Shown: positions 36,886 to 48,280, counted from the first letter of the stretch. The stretch is 64,000 nucleotides of DNA from Streptococcus halotolerans (GCF_001598035.1 NZ_CP014835.1:1959001-2023000), one strand, 5' to 3'. Translations and numbers: made by a program. The notes: generated from the letters alone by a model not told the origin.

Positions 36886-38034
36886 ATGACACAATATGTA
36901 AAAGCAGATCGATTTTATTTTGTAGATGAAACAAAGGAAGGAGGTTATCTTCAACTAACTGATGGTCACTTTGGCAGCTGGCAGAGTCAGGAACCAACTG
37001 AAGGTGATATTCTTGATTATTCAGGTTATCAAATTGCTCCTGGTTTAGTAGATACTCACATTCATGGTTTTGCTGGCTGGGATGTCATGGATGGTTCACC
37101 TGAAGGCATTCATGCAATGAGCGAAGGGCTTTTGTCAACTGGAGTGACATCATTTTTACCGACGACACTAACTTCCTCATCAGAAGCTTTAGAAAAAGCC
37201 TCTGTAGCTGTTGCCAGTGTCGCTGATGACGTTAAAGGTGCAAAAATTCAAGGTATTTATTTCGAGGGACCTTATTTTACAGAAGAGTACAAGGGTGCCC
37301 AAAATCCAGACTATATGTTTGACCCTAGTTTAGATGAATTTGCTAAATGGCAAGAAGCAGCAGGCGGACGAATCAAAAAGATTGCCCTAGCTCCAGAACG
37401 TCAAGGGGTTGAAGAGTTTGTTTCAACAGTAACTAAACAAGGAGTGACGGTGGCTCTGGGACATTCTAATGCTACCTATGAAGAAGCGAAAGCAGCAGTA
37501 GATGCAGGTGCTTCTGTTTGGGTTCATGCTTATAATGGGATGAGGGGACTCACTCACCGAGAACCAGGCATGGTTGGTGCGGTCTACAATATTCCAAATA
37601 CTTATGCCGAACTCATTACTGATGGGCACCATGTCTCACCAGTAGCCAGTGAGATTCTTATGCGTGAAAAAGGGCATGATCATGTTGCCTTGATTACAGA
37701 CTGTATGCGTGCAGGTGGTCAACCTGATGGTGATTATATGTTGGGTGAATTTCCGGTTATTGTGGAACATGGAACCGCACGCTTGAAAGCTTCTGGTAAT
37801 TTAGCAGGATCTATTCTCCAACTAAAAGATGGGATTAAAAACGTCGTCCAATGGGGGATCGCCACACCTGAAGAAGCTATTAAAATGGCCTCTTATGTAG
37901 CAGCCAAATCCGTTGGTATTGCTGATGTATGTGGCCAGTTGACAGAAGGCTACGCCGCTGATTTTATTGTTTTGGACAATGACTTGGAGTTGGTGGCAAC
38001 TTATCTGGATGGTCAAAAAGTATATCAAGCCTAA
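36886..38034 (+). CDS. nagA: N-acetylglucosamine-6-phosphate deacetylase
   Basis: A 382-residue metal hydrolase that removes acetate from GlcNAc-6-phosphate, feeding NagB and glycolysis or amino-sugar recycling. Motifs include DTHIHGF (metal His pair), ALGHSNATYEEAKAAVDAGA, HAYNGMRGLTHREPG and the catalytic Asp in LITDCM. I choose the ATG at 36886 (MTQYVKAD), which matches the family length; an in-frame ATG at 36868 is only 0-1 base from AAAGG. A NagR-like operator overlaps the promoter. nagB is not adjacent. Confidence 0.95.
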   Translation: MTQYVKADRFYFVDETKEGGYLQLTDGHFGSWQSQEPTEGDILDYSGYQIAPGLVDTHIHGFAGWDVMDGSPEGIHAMSEGLLSTGVTSFLPTTLTSSSEALEKASVAVASVADDVKGAKIQGIYFEGPYFTEEYKGAQNPDYMFDPSLDEFAKWQEAAGGRIKKIALAPERQGVEEFVSTVTKQGVTVALGHSNATYEEAKAAVDAGASVWVHAYNGMRGLTHREPGMVGAVYNIPNTYAELITDGHHVSPVASEILMREKGHDHVALITDCMRAGGQPDGDYMLGEFPVIVEHGTARLKASGNLAGSILQLKDGIKNVVQWGIATPEEAIKMASYVAAKSVGIADVCGQLTEGYAADFIVLDNDLELVATYLDGQKVYQA

Positions 38035-38274
38035 AGAAAACTATTAAAAAGACTGGGAAGAAAAATTAGTTGTTCGACATTTTGCCTTCTTGGAGATAGA
38101 AAAAAATCAGCAAGGTTGCTAAATCAATGTTTCTAAGGAATTGTGTTGAGGCTATCATCAGGAGTGATAGGTTTAGGCTATCAATGTTTTAAAGCACTTG
38201 ACTAGCTTCTGAGCTTTAAAATACTAGTAAGTCATTTAAAAAATAGACAATCAGATTCTAATTTGATATACTTT

Positions 38275-38470
38275 TAGGAAGGAAAGAGAGCTTTAGGGCG
38301 TTCTAACAGCGAGCTTGGAGTAGTGAGAGCCAGGTGGAACTAAGTAAAGACTTGGCGCTTTCTGTTAGGTTTATCAGAACTACATATGAAGTAAGTAATA
38401 AATTAGGGTGGAACCGCGTTTTAACGCCCCTATGTCAAGTGGCATGGGAGTGGAGAAACGTGGTTTTTTA
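38275..38470 (+). promoter_or_regulatory. T-box leader, tRNA-Gly type
   Basis: The T-box sequence AGGGTGGAACCGCG is at 38405-38418. It forms an antiterminator (AGGG...GCG-TTTTAA-CGCCCCT) that competes with a long terminator stem ending in TTTTTT at 38463-38469. Stem I has the conserved GCGAGC and GTGAGAGCC elements and a basal helix CTAACAG/CTGTTAG. The TGGA of the T-box would pair with a UCCA acceptor end, which fits tRNA-Gly, and GGC at 38354-38356 is a possible specifier codon. The next genes include glyQ and glyS, which supports glycine control. Confidence 0.88.
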
Positions 38471-38489
38471 GGTTATTAAAGGAGTTAAA

Positions 38490-39251
38490 ATGGATTATTT
38501 TTATCTTGTCCGAGATAAAAAGCAATTAGCTTCCTATCAACGATTTTTAGAAACGTTCGAAAGCAAGTTAGAAGATTATAGCGCATTTCTAATAAGAAAC
38601 TATTATGTTGAGGATATACCTAAAGCTATTATTTGGGCAGATAAAGTCTCTGCAACAGAAATGTTAAGGCAAATTCCTGTTCCAGCATATACCAATGAGA
38701 CCCGAATCGTTATGACACCTGATTTGTCAGTTTGGCGTGATATTTATTTGAAGCAGCTCGGTAGCTATGAGGATAGCGCCATTAAAGATTGGCTGACTGA
38801 TCATTACCAATATGTTGGAGAAAATTACTTACTTCAGATAGTCGGTCATGAATTAGCTCATTGGTCAGAATTATTCGAAGATGATTTTGACGATTATGAT
38901 AGTTTTATTTGGTTTGAAGAGGGGATGGTAGAGTACATTAGTCGTAAATACTTTCTCACTTCTGAGGAATTTAAAGCTGAAAAACTGGCGAATCGCTACT
39001 TGGTTGACCTGTTTCAAAATGAGCACGGTTGGCACTCATTAAATGATTTTGGTCAAGCGACTTATGATGGCAACTACGCTAGTATTTTTTATGAGTATTG
39101 GAGAAGCTTCCTTACTGTTGATGAGTTGGTCATGAAGGTGGGATCAGTGGATGCTGTTTTTAAGATCTATCAAGAATGGCTAAATACAGACCATTCTCAA
39201 CCGTTACTAGATTGGCTTGTTCAAAAAGAAATACTGACGAAAGAACCCTAA
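38490..39251 (+). CDS. Zincin-like putative peptidase under T-box control
   Basis: A 253-residue soluble protein that I do not recognise as a named family. It carries HELAH followed after 18 residues by EEGMVEY, the HExxH-x18-E spacing of gluzincins such as M1 aminopeptidases (zinc His, His and Glu). No signal peptide or membrane helix is seen, so it should act in the cytosol. GGAG lies 6 bases before the ATG, just after the T-box terminator, so this gene is the first to be read when glycyl-tRNA is short. It could free glycine from peptides; that is inference. Confidence 0.75.
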   Translation: MDYFYLVRDKKQLASYQRFLETFESKLEDYSAFLIRNYYVEDIPKAIIWADKVSATEMLRQIPVPAYTNETRIVMTPDLSVWRDIYLKQLGSYEDSAIKDWLTDHYQYVGENYLLQIVGHELAHWSELFEDDFDDYDSFIWFEEGMVEYISRKYFLTSEEFKAEKLANRYLVDLFQNEHGWHSLNDFGQATYDGNYASIFYEYWRSFLTVDELVMKVGSVDAVFKIYQEWLNTDHSQPLLDWLVQKEILTKEP

Positions 39252-39316
39252 CATTTAGTCATTTATGGTGTATCAAAATGATTATTAGGACCATCCTATC
39301 GGTTTTCATAGAAAGC

Positions 39317-39345
39317 AAAACGTGTTTTTAAACTCACGCTTTTCA
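39317..39345 (+). terminator. Weak hairpin before glyQ
   Basis: AAAACGTG and CACGCTTTT pair with one bulge. It may reduce read-through from the peptidase gene into glyQ. It is not strong enough to exclude an operon. Confidence 0.35.
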
Positions 39346-39377
39346 AAAAAGATTATAAAAAGAAAGAGGAAATGAAA

Positions 39378-40295
39378 TTGAGTAAAAAATTGACATTTCA
39401 AGAAATTATTTTAACCTTACAACAATACTGGAATGACCAAGGGTGCATGCTGATGCAGGCTTATGATAATGAAAAAGGTGCAGGTACTATGAGTCCCTAT
39501 ACTTTCCTTCGCGCCATTGGTCCCGAGCCTTGGAATGCTGCTTATGTCGAACCATCACGTCGTCCGGCGGATGGTCGTTATGGTGAAAACCCTAACCGCC
39601 TTTACCAACACCACCAATTCCAAGTGGTTATGAAGCCATCTCCATCCAATATTCAAGAACTTTATCTTGAGTCTCTGGAAAAATTAGGTATCAATCCTTT
39701 GGAGCATGATATTCGTTTTGTTGAAGACAACTGGGAAAATCCATCAACTGGTTCAGCCGGTCTTGGTTGGGAAGTATGGCTTGATGGTATGGAAATCACC
39801 CAGTTTACCTATTTCCAACAAGTGGGAGGTCTGGCAACGTCACCCGTCACTGCTGAGGTTACTTATGGATTGGAACGATTGGCTTCCTATATTCAAGAAG
39901 TCGATTCTGTTTATGATATTGAGTGGGCTCCAGGTGTTAAATACGGTGAAATCTTCTTGCAACCCGAGTATGAACATTCAAAATACTCTTTTGAACTGTC
40001 AAACCAAGACATGTTACTTGAAAATTTTGAGAAATTTGAGACAGAAGCTGCTCGCGCTTTAGAAGAGGGGCTAGTCCACCCAGCTTATGATTATGTCCTC
40101 AAATGTTCCCACACTTTCAATCTATTAGATGCGCGTGGTGCCGTTTCTGTTACCGAGCGTGCTGGCTATATTGCCCGTATCCGGAATCTTGCTCGTCTTG
40201 TGGCGAAAACCTTTGTCGCAGAACGTAAAAAGCTTGGTTTCCCATTGCTGGATGAAGCAACAAGAGCAGCGCTTCTCGCTGAAGATGCAGAATAG
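39378..40295 (+). CDS. glyQ: Glycyl-tRNA synthetase alpha subunit
   Basis: A 305-residue catalytic subunit of the tetrameric (alpha-2/beta-2) enzyme. Typical segments are [35 protein letters not shown] (motif 2 region) and VTYGLERLA (motif 3). I choose the TTG at 39378, 7 bases after GAGGA; the in-frame ATG at 39372 is only 1 base from the Shine-Dalgarno, and the family usually begins MSKKLTFQ. It is probably controlled by the T-box at 38275. Confidence 0.96.
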   Translation: MSKKLTFQEIILTLQQYWNDQGCMLMQAYDNEKGAGTMSPYTFLRAIGPEPWNAAYVEPSRRPADGRYGENPNRLYQHHQFQVVMKPSPSNIQELYLESLEKLGINPLEHDIRFVEDNWENPSTGSAGLGWEVWLDGMEITQFTYFQQVGGLATSPVTAEVTYGLERLASYIQEVDSVYDIEWAPGVKYGEIFLQPEYEHSKYSFELSNQDMLLENFEKFETEAARALEEGLVHPAYDYVLKCSHTFNLLDARGAVSVTERAGYIARIRNLARLVAKTFVAERKKLGFPLLDEATRAALLAEDAE

Positions 40296-40550
40296 CCAAA
40301 TGGTCTATTAGACAGTTTCAGATGTGGGTTTAGGTATCAAAGCGATCCCAAAAAGTACCATCGCAGTAAATTTAGAGTGACTTGGAGTCGCTTCAGAAAA
40401 GCCTAGATGTTGTGTCAATAATAGCATTGGCTTTGAAAATGATAGGAGTAAACGCAAGGCTTCTGCTTTTTCGTTGATCCAGTAAATCAATGATTTGTTG
40501 GCGTGCTAGACCTTGCAAGACCATTGGTAAAAAGAAAAAAGGAAAGAAAA
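40296..40550. other. Spacer between glyQ and glyS
   Basis: 255 bp with no recognisable gene. An open stretch on the minus strand (40308-40490) has no support for translation. Confidence 0.5.
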
Positions 40551-42587
40551 ATGACAAAAAATCTTTTAATAGAACTTGGTTTGGAGGAACTTCCAGCCTA
40601 CGTTGTCACACCAAGCGAACAACAACTAGGAGAGCGTCTTGCCGCTTTCCTTAAAGACAATCGTCTCTCTTTTGAAGACATCAAGACTTTTTCAACGCCT
40701 CGCCGTTTAGCAGCGCGTGTGATAGGCCTTGCTGATCAGCAAACTGATTTGACTGAGGATTTTAAAGGTCCTGCTAAGAAAATTGCGCTTGATGATGAGG
40801 GAAATTATACTAAAGCAGCTCAAGGTTTCGTTCGTGGAAAAGGATTGAGTACTGATGACATCGAGTTTCGTGATGTTAAGGGGGTCGAATACCTCTATGT
40901 CACGAAAAACGAAGCAGGTAAACCAGCAGAAGAGGTTTTAGCCGACCTTCCCAAAGTTCTTCATCAAATGACCTTCCCTGTTAATATGCATTGGGCTAAC
41001 AATAGTTTTGAATATATCCGTCCAGTTCATACCTTGACTGTTCTGTTGGACGATAACGTTTTAGACATGGATTTCTTGGATATCCATTCTGGTCGTGTGA
41101 GCCGTGGACACCGTTTTCTTGGTCAAGAAACGGAGATCGCTTCAGCAACATCTTATGAAGATGACTTGCGTAGACAATTTGTTATCGCTGATGCCAAAGA
41201 GCGTGAGCATATGATTGTTGAACAAATCAGAGCTATTGAAGCTGCGGAGGATGTTCAAGTAGAAATCGATGAGGATCTCCTCAATGAAGTGCTTAACCTG
41301 GTTGAATATCCAACGGCTTTCATGGGGGCTTTCGATGCGAAATACCTTGATGTGCCTGAAGAAGTGCTGGTAACCTCAATGAAAAATCACCAACGTTATT
41401 TTGTGGTGCGTGATCAAAATGGTCAGTTGAAACCTCATTTTATCTCAGTCCGTAATGGGAATGATCAACATATTGAAAATGTGGTTAAGGGCAATGAAAA
41501 AGTACTTGTCGCGCGTTTGGAAGATGGAGAGTTTTTCTGGCGTGAAGACCAGAAACTAAAAATTGAAGACTTGGTAGCTAAGTTAGTTGATGTTACCTTC
41601 CATGAAAAAATTGGTTCTTTGGCTGAACATATGGAACGCAGTGGTGTTATCGCTAAGTATTTAACTAAAAAAGCTGGTCTTTCAGCTGAAGAAAGTAAGG
41701 CAGTCGCTCGTGCCGCTGAGATTTATAAATTTGACCTTTTGACTGGTATGGTTGGTGAATTTGATGAACTTCAAGGACTTATGGGGGAAAAATACGCTCT
41801 TCTAGCTGGTGAGGAGGCTGCTGTGGCGACAGCTATTCGTGAGCACTACCTGCCAAACTCAGCTGATGGAGAATTGCCAGAAACGAAAGTTGGTGCAGTC
41901 CTTGCGCTTTCTGATAAGTTAGATACCCTGTTATCATTCTTCTCTGTTGGCCTTATTCCTTCAGGTTCTAATGACCCATATGCCCTGCGACGTGCCACAG
42001 CTGGTATCGTTCGTATCCTGAATGCCTTTGGTTGGGAAATGCCGTTAGACGAATTGATCACTGATCTTTATGCTTTGTCGTTTGACAGTTTGACCTATCA
42101 ACATAAGGCTGATGTCATGACCTTTATCCGTGCGCGTGTGGATAAAATGATGGATAAAGCTATTCCAAAAGATATTCGCACAGCTGTTCTTGATAGCACT
42201 AACCACGTAGTGACAGAGCAACTGGCTGCTAGCTCTGCTATTTTCCAAAAATCAAAAGAAGCTGGTTACAAAGAAGCTGTTGAAAGTTTGTCACGTGTTT
42301 TCAACTTAGCTGAAAAAGCTGAGAATAACGCCATTACTGTTAGTCTTTTTGAAAATGAGCAAGAAAAAGCCCTTAATGCAGCTGTTGAAGATTTAGAGAT
42401 TAGCCATGACATGCTTGCCAATGTTGAAGCGCTCTTTGCCCTAGCACCTGCTATTACAGACTTCTTTGACAATACTATGGTTATGGCTGAGGATGAATCG
42501 CTCAAAGCTAACCGTCTGGCTCTCTTGAAAAACTTAGCGAACAAAGCTAGTTATGTCGCCATTTTCAATCAGTTGAATAGCAAATAG
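40551..42587 (+). CDS. glyS: Glycyl-tRNA synthetase beta subunit
   Basis: A 678-residue subunit that binds tRNA-Gly. It opens with [13 protein letters not shown], typical of GlyS, and includes the HD-like [13 protein letters not shown] and [21 protein letters not shown] regions (here [14 protein letters not shown]). The ATG at 40551 has AAAGGAAAG upstream; the longer in-frame GTG at 40503 would add 16 atypical residues. It belongs with glyQ under the glycine T-box. Confidence 0.97.
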   Translation: MTKNLLIELGLEELPAYVVTPSEQQLGERLAAFLKDNRLSFEDIKTFSTPRRLAARVIGLADQQTDLTEDFKGPAKKIALDDEGNYTKAAQGFVRGKGLSTDDIEFRDVKGVEYLYVTKNEAGKPAEEVLADLPKVLHQMTFPVNMHWANNSFEYIRPVHTLTVLLDDNVLDMDFLDIHSGRVSRGHRFLGQETEIASATSYEDDLRRQFVIADAKEREHMIVEQIRAIEAAEDVQVEIDEDLLNEVLNLVEYPTAFMGAFDAKYLDVPEEVLVTSMKNHQRYFVVRDQNGQLKPHFISVRNGNDQHIENVVKGNEKVLVARLEDGEFFWREDQKLKIEDLVAKLVDVTFHEKIGSLAEHMERSGVIAKYLTKKAGLSAEESKAVARAAEIYKFDLLTGMVGEFDELQGLMGEKYALLAGEEAAVATAIREHYLPNSADGELPETKVGAVLALSDKLDTLLSFFSVGLIPSGSNDPYALRRATAGIVRILNAFGWEMPLDELITDLYALSFDSLTYQHKADVMTFIRARVDKMMDKAIPKDIRTAVLDSTNHVVTEQLAASSAIFQKSKEAGYKEAVESLSRVFNLAEKAENNAITVSLFENEQEKALNAAVEDLEISHDMLANVEALFALAPAITDFFDNTMVMAEDESLKANRLALLKNLANKASYVAIFNQLNSK

Positions 42588-42624
42588 GAAGATGAGGACT
42601 ACGGATAATGGCCGTGTTTCTCTG

Positions 42625-42745
42625 AAATAAAGAAAGAAAGGAAAGCCCTAGAGGTAAATCCCTCACCTACGTCTTCGTAAGAAAAGAAAACCGCTGGTTG
42701 GATGTGAACATATCCGCTTTAGTGTCTATCTTTCTTGGGGCGTAT
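42625..42745 (+). other. Candidate structured RNA leader before the UPF0291 gene
   Basis: Several short helices can form in a row: AAGAAAGA with TCTTTCTT closing the region, GAGG-TAAAT-CCTC, TACG-TCTT-CGTA, and GGATGT-GAAC-ATATCC. I match it to no known riboswitch. The folding was done by eye. Confidence 0.35.
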
Positions 42746-42762
42746 AGGCTTAATATCTTAAG

Positions 42763-43020
42763 ATGGACCAAGCTAAAATTAATCGCATTAATGAATTAGC
42801 GAGAAAGAAAAAAACGGTTGGCCTCACTGATGAGGAAAAAGTTGAACAGGATAAACTCCGACGCGAATATATTGACGGTTATCGCAGATCACTTCGTCAT
42901 CATATCGAAGGCATCAAATTAGTTGATGAAGATGGCAATGATGTAACACCAGAAAAACTCCGTCAAATTCAACGTGAAAAAGGCTTGCATGGTCGCAGTT
43001 TGGATGATCCTGAATCTTGA
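42763..43020 (+). CDS. UPF0291 (DUF896) protein
   Basis: An 85-residue protein of the UPF0291/DUF896 family (YnzC-like), with [20 protein letters not shown] and the mid-region [19 protein letters not shown]. The family is small and helical, with no agreed function. The start has no clear Shine-Dalgarno; a TAATAT box lies 6 bases upstream, so the mRNA might be leaderless or translated by read-through from glyS. A perfect terminator follows. Confidence 0.92.
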   Translation: MDQAKINRINELARKKKTVGLTDEEKVEQDKLRREYIDGYRRSLRHHIEGIKLVDEDGNDVTPEKLRQIQREKGLHGRSLDDPES

Positions 43021-43079
43021 TCGCTTAAAGGCAACGTCAAATCATTAAAATGTTGTCAATACTTGTTACAATAAACAAA

Positions 43080-43120
43080 AACCTAAAATCAAGATCTTGA
43101 GATTAATGATTTTAGGTTTT
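43080..43120 (+). terminator. Intrinsic terminator after the UPF0291 gene
   Basis: AACCTAAAATCA / TGATTTTAGGTT, 12-bp perfect stem followed by a T run. Confidence 0.92.
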
Positions 43121-43464
43121 TTTGCATTTAGTAGTACAAGCGCCATGGTTTTCCTGTGCAATAGACCTCTAAGGGTTAATCGCTTTGGCGTGATCTTGTC
43201 TTATTGATGGGGATTAACCCTAGGCTTAGGATTTTTGAAAAAAGTTTTGATAAATCATCATTTTGGCTGATTCTTTGTAAGCTAAAAGTCACTTCACAGT
43301 AATGCTGACTGGCTGTTAGAGACTGGATAAAGTATTAGACTGTCACTAGAGTGAGGTTACGTGCTGACAATCTATCGGTTCTGGTGGGACTAGGACCTGC
43401 GTTAAGGCGATAGGGTAGTAATAGACAATAAGGTAGCAAAATAAATGCAGAATTTCTATAGTTT
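43121..43464. other. Gene-free stretch before glpK
   Basis: About 340 bp without a gene I can support. The glpK promoter and cre site follow at its right end. Confidence 0.5.
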
Positions 43465-43495
43465 TGTTATAGTAAAAGAGTCAGAAAACGCTTAC
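43465..43495 (+). promoter_or_regulatory. glpK promoter with cre site
   Basis: Extended -10 TGTTATAGT (43465-43473) is followed by the cre-like CAGAAAACGCTTACT (43482-43496). CcpA bound there would block the start of transcription. Confidence 0.65.
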
Positions 43496-43502
43496 TTGTT
43501 AA

Positions 43503-45026
<1,524 letters not shown>

Positions 45027-45157
45027 GTGAGAGGGAAAGAGTTGTTGGTTGTTACAGATAATCAAGCAGAAATAAGAACTTTATATATGGAAATACTTCT
45101 TGCTAATTCACAGAAATTGAAAAACTATTTCTCAAAAATATTAGTTGATAGAAACGT

Positions 45158-45198
45158 AGTTCGTTAGTTTTAAACCTAAAACTGATGAACTATTTTTT
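45158..45198 (+). terminator. Intrinsic terminator after glpK
   Basis: AGTTCGTTAGTTTTA / TAAAACTGATGAACT, 15 pairs including two G-U, then TTTTTT. A second A/T-rich hairpin (AAAAGTAT / ATACTTTT) is at 45241-45268. Confidence 0.88.
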
Positions 45199-45268
45199 AT
45201 TTTTAGTAGTTATAGTAGTATGAAATAAAAATACCCCAAGAAAAGTATTGGCTGATTGTGATACTTTT

Positions 45269-45511
45269 TCGAGGCATATTATATCCTAGTTGTACTGATT
45301 TTATTTCATTTTACTAAGGATAAATGTGTGGAGATTTTACTCATGCAGAAATGATATGTATTTATACCTCTTTGAGATGATTTAGCTTTTTTCTCGTAAC
45401 TAAGTTTATTATAGAATGAAAAGGTAGATTGAAGTTGGCTATTGTACTGGACAATGAATTATCACAAACGAAACAAGAAAACGATTACAATAAAAATGAA
45501 GGGAGGATGAG
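45269..45511. other. Upstream region of the PTS operon
   Basis: Together with the terminator zone this makes a 485-bp gap after glpK. It holds no gene, and the cre site lies near its end. Confidence 0.5.
45476..45491. promoter_or_regulatory. cre site at the PTS operon
   Basis: AGAAAACGATTACAAT fits the cre consensus closely. TACAAT at its right end could be the -10 box. No good -35 is seen. Confidence 0.6.
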
Positions 45512-46990
45512 ATGAAGAAGCAGAATAGAATTGATCAACTCTTTAAAATTCTATCTAAAAAAAAGCAATTTATTACTGCAAAAACTTTATCATGCGAACT
45601 AGGGATATCTGAAAAAACAGTATATCGTTTGGTTCGCGAACTAAATGATAATTATTTTCCAGAACTCCCTATATTGTCTGAGAAAGGAAAAGGTTACCGA
45701 ATAAATGAGCAGTTTAAATATAGGTCTATCCATCTTTTCAATGATAATGAAATGTCTGCTGAAAAAAGACGAGAAAATATTTTGGAAAGATTGTTAATGA
45801 TTTCTCCAAGTAGTATTTCTACAATTGCATTAGGACAAGAGTTTTTTGTTAGTGACTCCCAAATACTAAAAGATAAACAATTGTTACAAAAGCAATTGTT
45901 TCCTTATAATTTGGACATTTTATCCCGAAAAGGAGAACTTCTGATTAGGGGAAATGAGTTTGATGTTAGACAAGCTATTGTAGATTTAATACCCAGTTTT
46001 AGCACTATTGACCTAGATAGATTGGAGTTTCATGAAGACCCAACGATTAATCTAGAATTAGCGCAATTTTTACAGTCTGAAATAAAGAAAATAGAGTATA
46101 ATCTTCAAGACAAAATTCCTTATCCTTATAATGTCAATATTTTTTCACACTTATATATAATGGTTAATCGAATTCTCAAAGTTAGAAAATTTGATCAGTT
46201 ACCGAAGAATGAGAATGGTGTTGCCACTATTGAAGAAAAGGCTATCTATCACGAAAGTAAAAGAGTCGTTAATGCTATTGAACATTTTATTTATAAAAAG
46301 ATTCCTGAGATTGAAGTAGATTATTTGTATAGGTATCTTATTTCTTCAAGATTCCAAAATAAAAAAGTTGTCTCGGAGACACCGCAATTTTCTAAAAAAA
46401 TACGGCAAATAACAAGACAGTATTTTGATAAATTTACTTTATTTGATTTATCAAACATTCAAGATGATTCGCCGATTTTTGTGGATTTAGCCAATCATAT
46501 CAATCCTTTATTGAGGAGGATTGAGAATAAGATAAGAATAAAAAATAATATGCTCAATGATATCAAAGATAATTACAATGCAATTTTTAAAGAATTAGTC
46601 AAAATTTCAAAAATGGTAAGTCAAGAATATGGTTTATCAGGTATAAATGATGATGAAATTGGTTTTTTAACTCTGTATTTTGCAAGATTTAAAGAGATAA
46701 AAAGACAAAAAGTTAAAGTAGTGATTATGTGTACTACTGGTATAGGTACTTCTGAATTATTAAAATCAAAGATAGAAAATAATTTTCCTGAGGTTGAAAT
46801 ATTGGCAGTAACTAATTATCAACAGCCTGATACTATTATTGAAAACTTTCCAAGTCTAGAACTATTAATTTCAACTATTGATTATCCCAAGACGAATAGA
46901 TATAGAACAATAGTAGTTAGTGCTTTGTTCACAGAAGAAGATAAAAATCAACTTAGAAGTTATATAAGGGATATCAATTATGAGAAATGA
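45512..46990 (+). CDS. PRD-containing PTS regulator (BglG/ManR type) lacking EIIA
   Basis: A 492-residue regulator. Two N-terminal helix-turn-helix regions (KTLSCELGISEKTVYRLVRE) lead into PRD domains (about residues 180-390), then an EIIB-like domain (VVIMCTTGIGTSELL, with the phosphorylatable Cys). Full ManR/MtlR-type activators also carry a C-terminal EIIA domain. Here the protein stops and the next gene, overlapping by 11 bp, supplies that domain. It should activate the PTS operon that follows when phosphorylated through HPr and the EII proteins. Confidence 0.9.
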   Translation: MKKQNRIDQLFKILSKKKQFITAKTLSCELGISEKTVYRLVRELNDNYFPELPILSEKGKGYRINEQFKYRSIHLFNDNEMSAEKRRENILERLLMISPSSISTIALGQEFFVSDSQILKDKQLLQKQLFPYNLDILSRKGELLIRGNEFDVRQAIVDLIPSFSTIDLDRLEFHEDPTINLELAQFLQSEIKKIEYNLQDKIPYPYNVNIFSHLYIMVNRILKVRKFDQLPKNENGVATIEEKAIYHESKRVVNAIEHFIYKKIPEIEVDYLYRYLISSRFQNKKVVSETPQFSKKIRQITRQYFDKFTLFDLSNIQDDSPIFVDLANHINPLLRRIENKIRIKNNMLNDIKDNYNAIFKELVKISKMVSQEYGLSGINDDEIGFLTLYFARFKEIKRQKVKVVIMCTTGIGTSELLKSKIENNFPEVEILAVTNYQQPDTIIENFPSLELLISTIDYPKTNRYRTIVVSALFTEEDKNQLRSYIRDINYEK

Positions 46991-47411
46991 TGATGTGAGT
47001 ATTTATCTTGGAGAACCATTAGCAGATAAGCAGACCGTTTTAGAATTTTTATATGATCATTGTGATATTGATGATTATGTTTCTCAACAGATTTTTCTAG
47101 AAAATCTAGAAGAAAGAGAGAAACAAGGCAGTATTGAAATTGCTGAGGGTGTCATTTTACCTCATTTTGAGTATAAGGCGCTGACACGGACAAAAATTAT
47201 TATCATCAGACCATTGCAGTCAATTAAAAGCTGGTCTTCAAATATTAGCAAAGTCGACCTAGTGATTGCACTTCTGTATAAAACAGGTGATAGTTTAAAT
47301 GAGATTAAACTGTTGATGCAAATGTTAGCTAATGATTCTTTCATTGAAAATTTGAAAAAGAAAGATGTAGAAGTAGTAAGTCAAATAATAAGGAGTAAAT
47401 TATGCAAGTAG
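46980..47411 (+). CDS. EIIA-like domain protein split from the regulator
   Basis: A 143-residue fructose/mannitol-type EIIA. The His region is GVILPHFEYKA. It overlaps the regulator stop by 11 bp and looks like its missing C-terminal domain, encoded separately. It could regulate the activator in trans or take part in transport. A second EIIA (47402-47851) follows with a 10-bp overlap. An AAGGGA sequence lies upstream of the ATG. Confidence 0.82.
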   Translation: MRNDDVSIYLGEPLADKQTVLEFLYDHCDIDDYVSQQIFLENLEEREKQGSIEIAEGVILPHFEYKALTRTKIIIIRPLQSIKSWSSNISKVDLVIALLYKTGDSLNEIKLLMQMLANDSFIENLKKKDVEVVSQIIRSKLCK

Positions 47412-47851
47412 TTGATGCTATTGATTCCAATTTAGTTGTCACTGAGTTAGATGTTTCAACTAAAGATGAAATGCTAGAAGTTTTAATAGAAACATTAAAA
47501 GTTAATGGTTATGTCAATGATTCAGATGGTTTCTTAAAAGATGTTTACGAACGAGAAGCTGAAGGACAGACCGGTATTGGTAATTTTGTTGCGATTCCGC
47601 ATGGAAAAAGTTTTTTTGTAGATAAAGTTGGTGTTGCAATTGGAATTAATCGGAAAGATATTCCATGGGAGAGTCTCGATAATAATGGCGTAAAAGTTGT
47701 CATCTTATTTGCTATAGGAAATGATACTGAGGGTGCCCAAGAACATTTGAAACTCTTATCACTCTTTGCAAGGAAATTAGGTAATGATGAAGTTATTAAT
47801 CATCTAGTGAATTCAAAAACAGTTGATGATGTCATCAACGCATTTAAATAA
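47402..47851 (+). CDS. PTS fructose-family EIIA
   Basis: A 149-residue EIIA with the active-site His in AIPHGKSF. It receives phosphate from HPr and passes it to EIIB. The strong Shine-Dalgarno AAGGAG lies upstream. It is part of the operon regulator-EIIA-EIIA-EIIB-EIIC-alsE. Confidence 0.93.
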   Translation: MQVVDAIDSNLVVTELDVSTKDEMLEVLIETLKVNGYVNDSDGFLKDVYEREAEGQTGIGNFVAIPHGKSFFVDKVGVAIGINRKDIPWESLDNNGVKVVILFAIGNDTEGAQEHLKLLSLFARKLGNDEVINHLVNSKTVDDVINAFK

Positions 47852-47862
47852 AGGAGTAAATT

Positions 47863-48174
47863 ATGAAAATTGTCGGAGTAGCAGCATGTACTGTAGGAAT
47901 TGCACATACTTATATTGCACAAGAAAAACTTGAAAATGCGGGTCAAGCAGTGGGTTATGAGGTTCATATTGAGACTCAAGGAACTATTGGTATAGAGAAT
48001 GAATTAACTCAAGAACAAATTAATGAGGCTGACGTTGTTATTTTAGCTGTTGATGTCAAGATTTCTGGTATGGAACGTTTTGAAGGAAAAAAAGTAATTA
48101 AAGTACCAACAGAAGTTGCTATAAAATCACCTAATAAGTTAATTGCAAAAGCTGTTGAAATTAGTTCAAAATAA
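47863..48174 (+). CDS. PTS fructose-family EIIB
   Basis: A 103-residue EIIB. Cys9 in VAACTVGIAHTYIAQ is the phosphorylated residue. AAAGGAG precedes the ATG. It would pass phosphate to the sugar bound by EIIC. EIIC is broken here. Confidence 0.94.
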   Translation: MKIVGVAACTVGIAHTYIAQEKLENAGQAVGYEVHIETQGTIGIENELTQEQINEADVVILAVDVKISGMERFEGKKVIKVPTEVAIKSPNKLIAKAVEISSK

Positions 48175-48189
48175 AGTACTTAAAGGAGG

Positions 48190-48280
48190 ACTAGAAACAG
48201 CTGTGACTCTATTGTTCTGGTAAGTCTTTCAACAGTCGAGCTGTAAGAATTGTTAGCATTTTGGGGAGAAGAAGCCCCGT
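48190..48280 (+). other. Structured spacer between EIIB and EIIC genes
   Basis: Two hairpins lie in the 133-nt spacer: ACAGCT-GT-GACT with AGTC-G-AGCTGT (48197-48208 / 48234-48244), and GGGG-AGAAGAAG-CCCC (48263-48278). They may protect or process the operon mRNA. Folding was by eye. Confidence 0.4.

Noticed and set aside
40308..40490. 60-codon minus-strand ORF between glyQ and glyS
   Set aside because: It lies antisense in an operon spacer, has no start signal and gives no recognisable protein.
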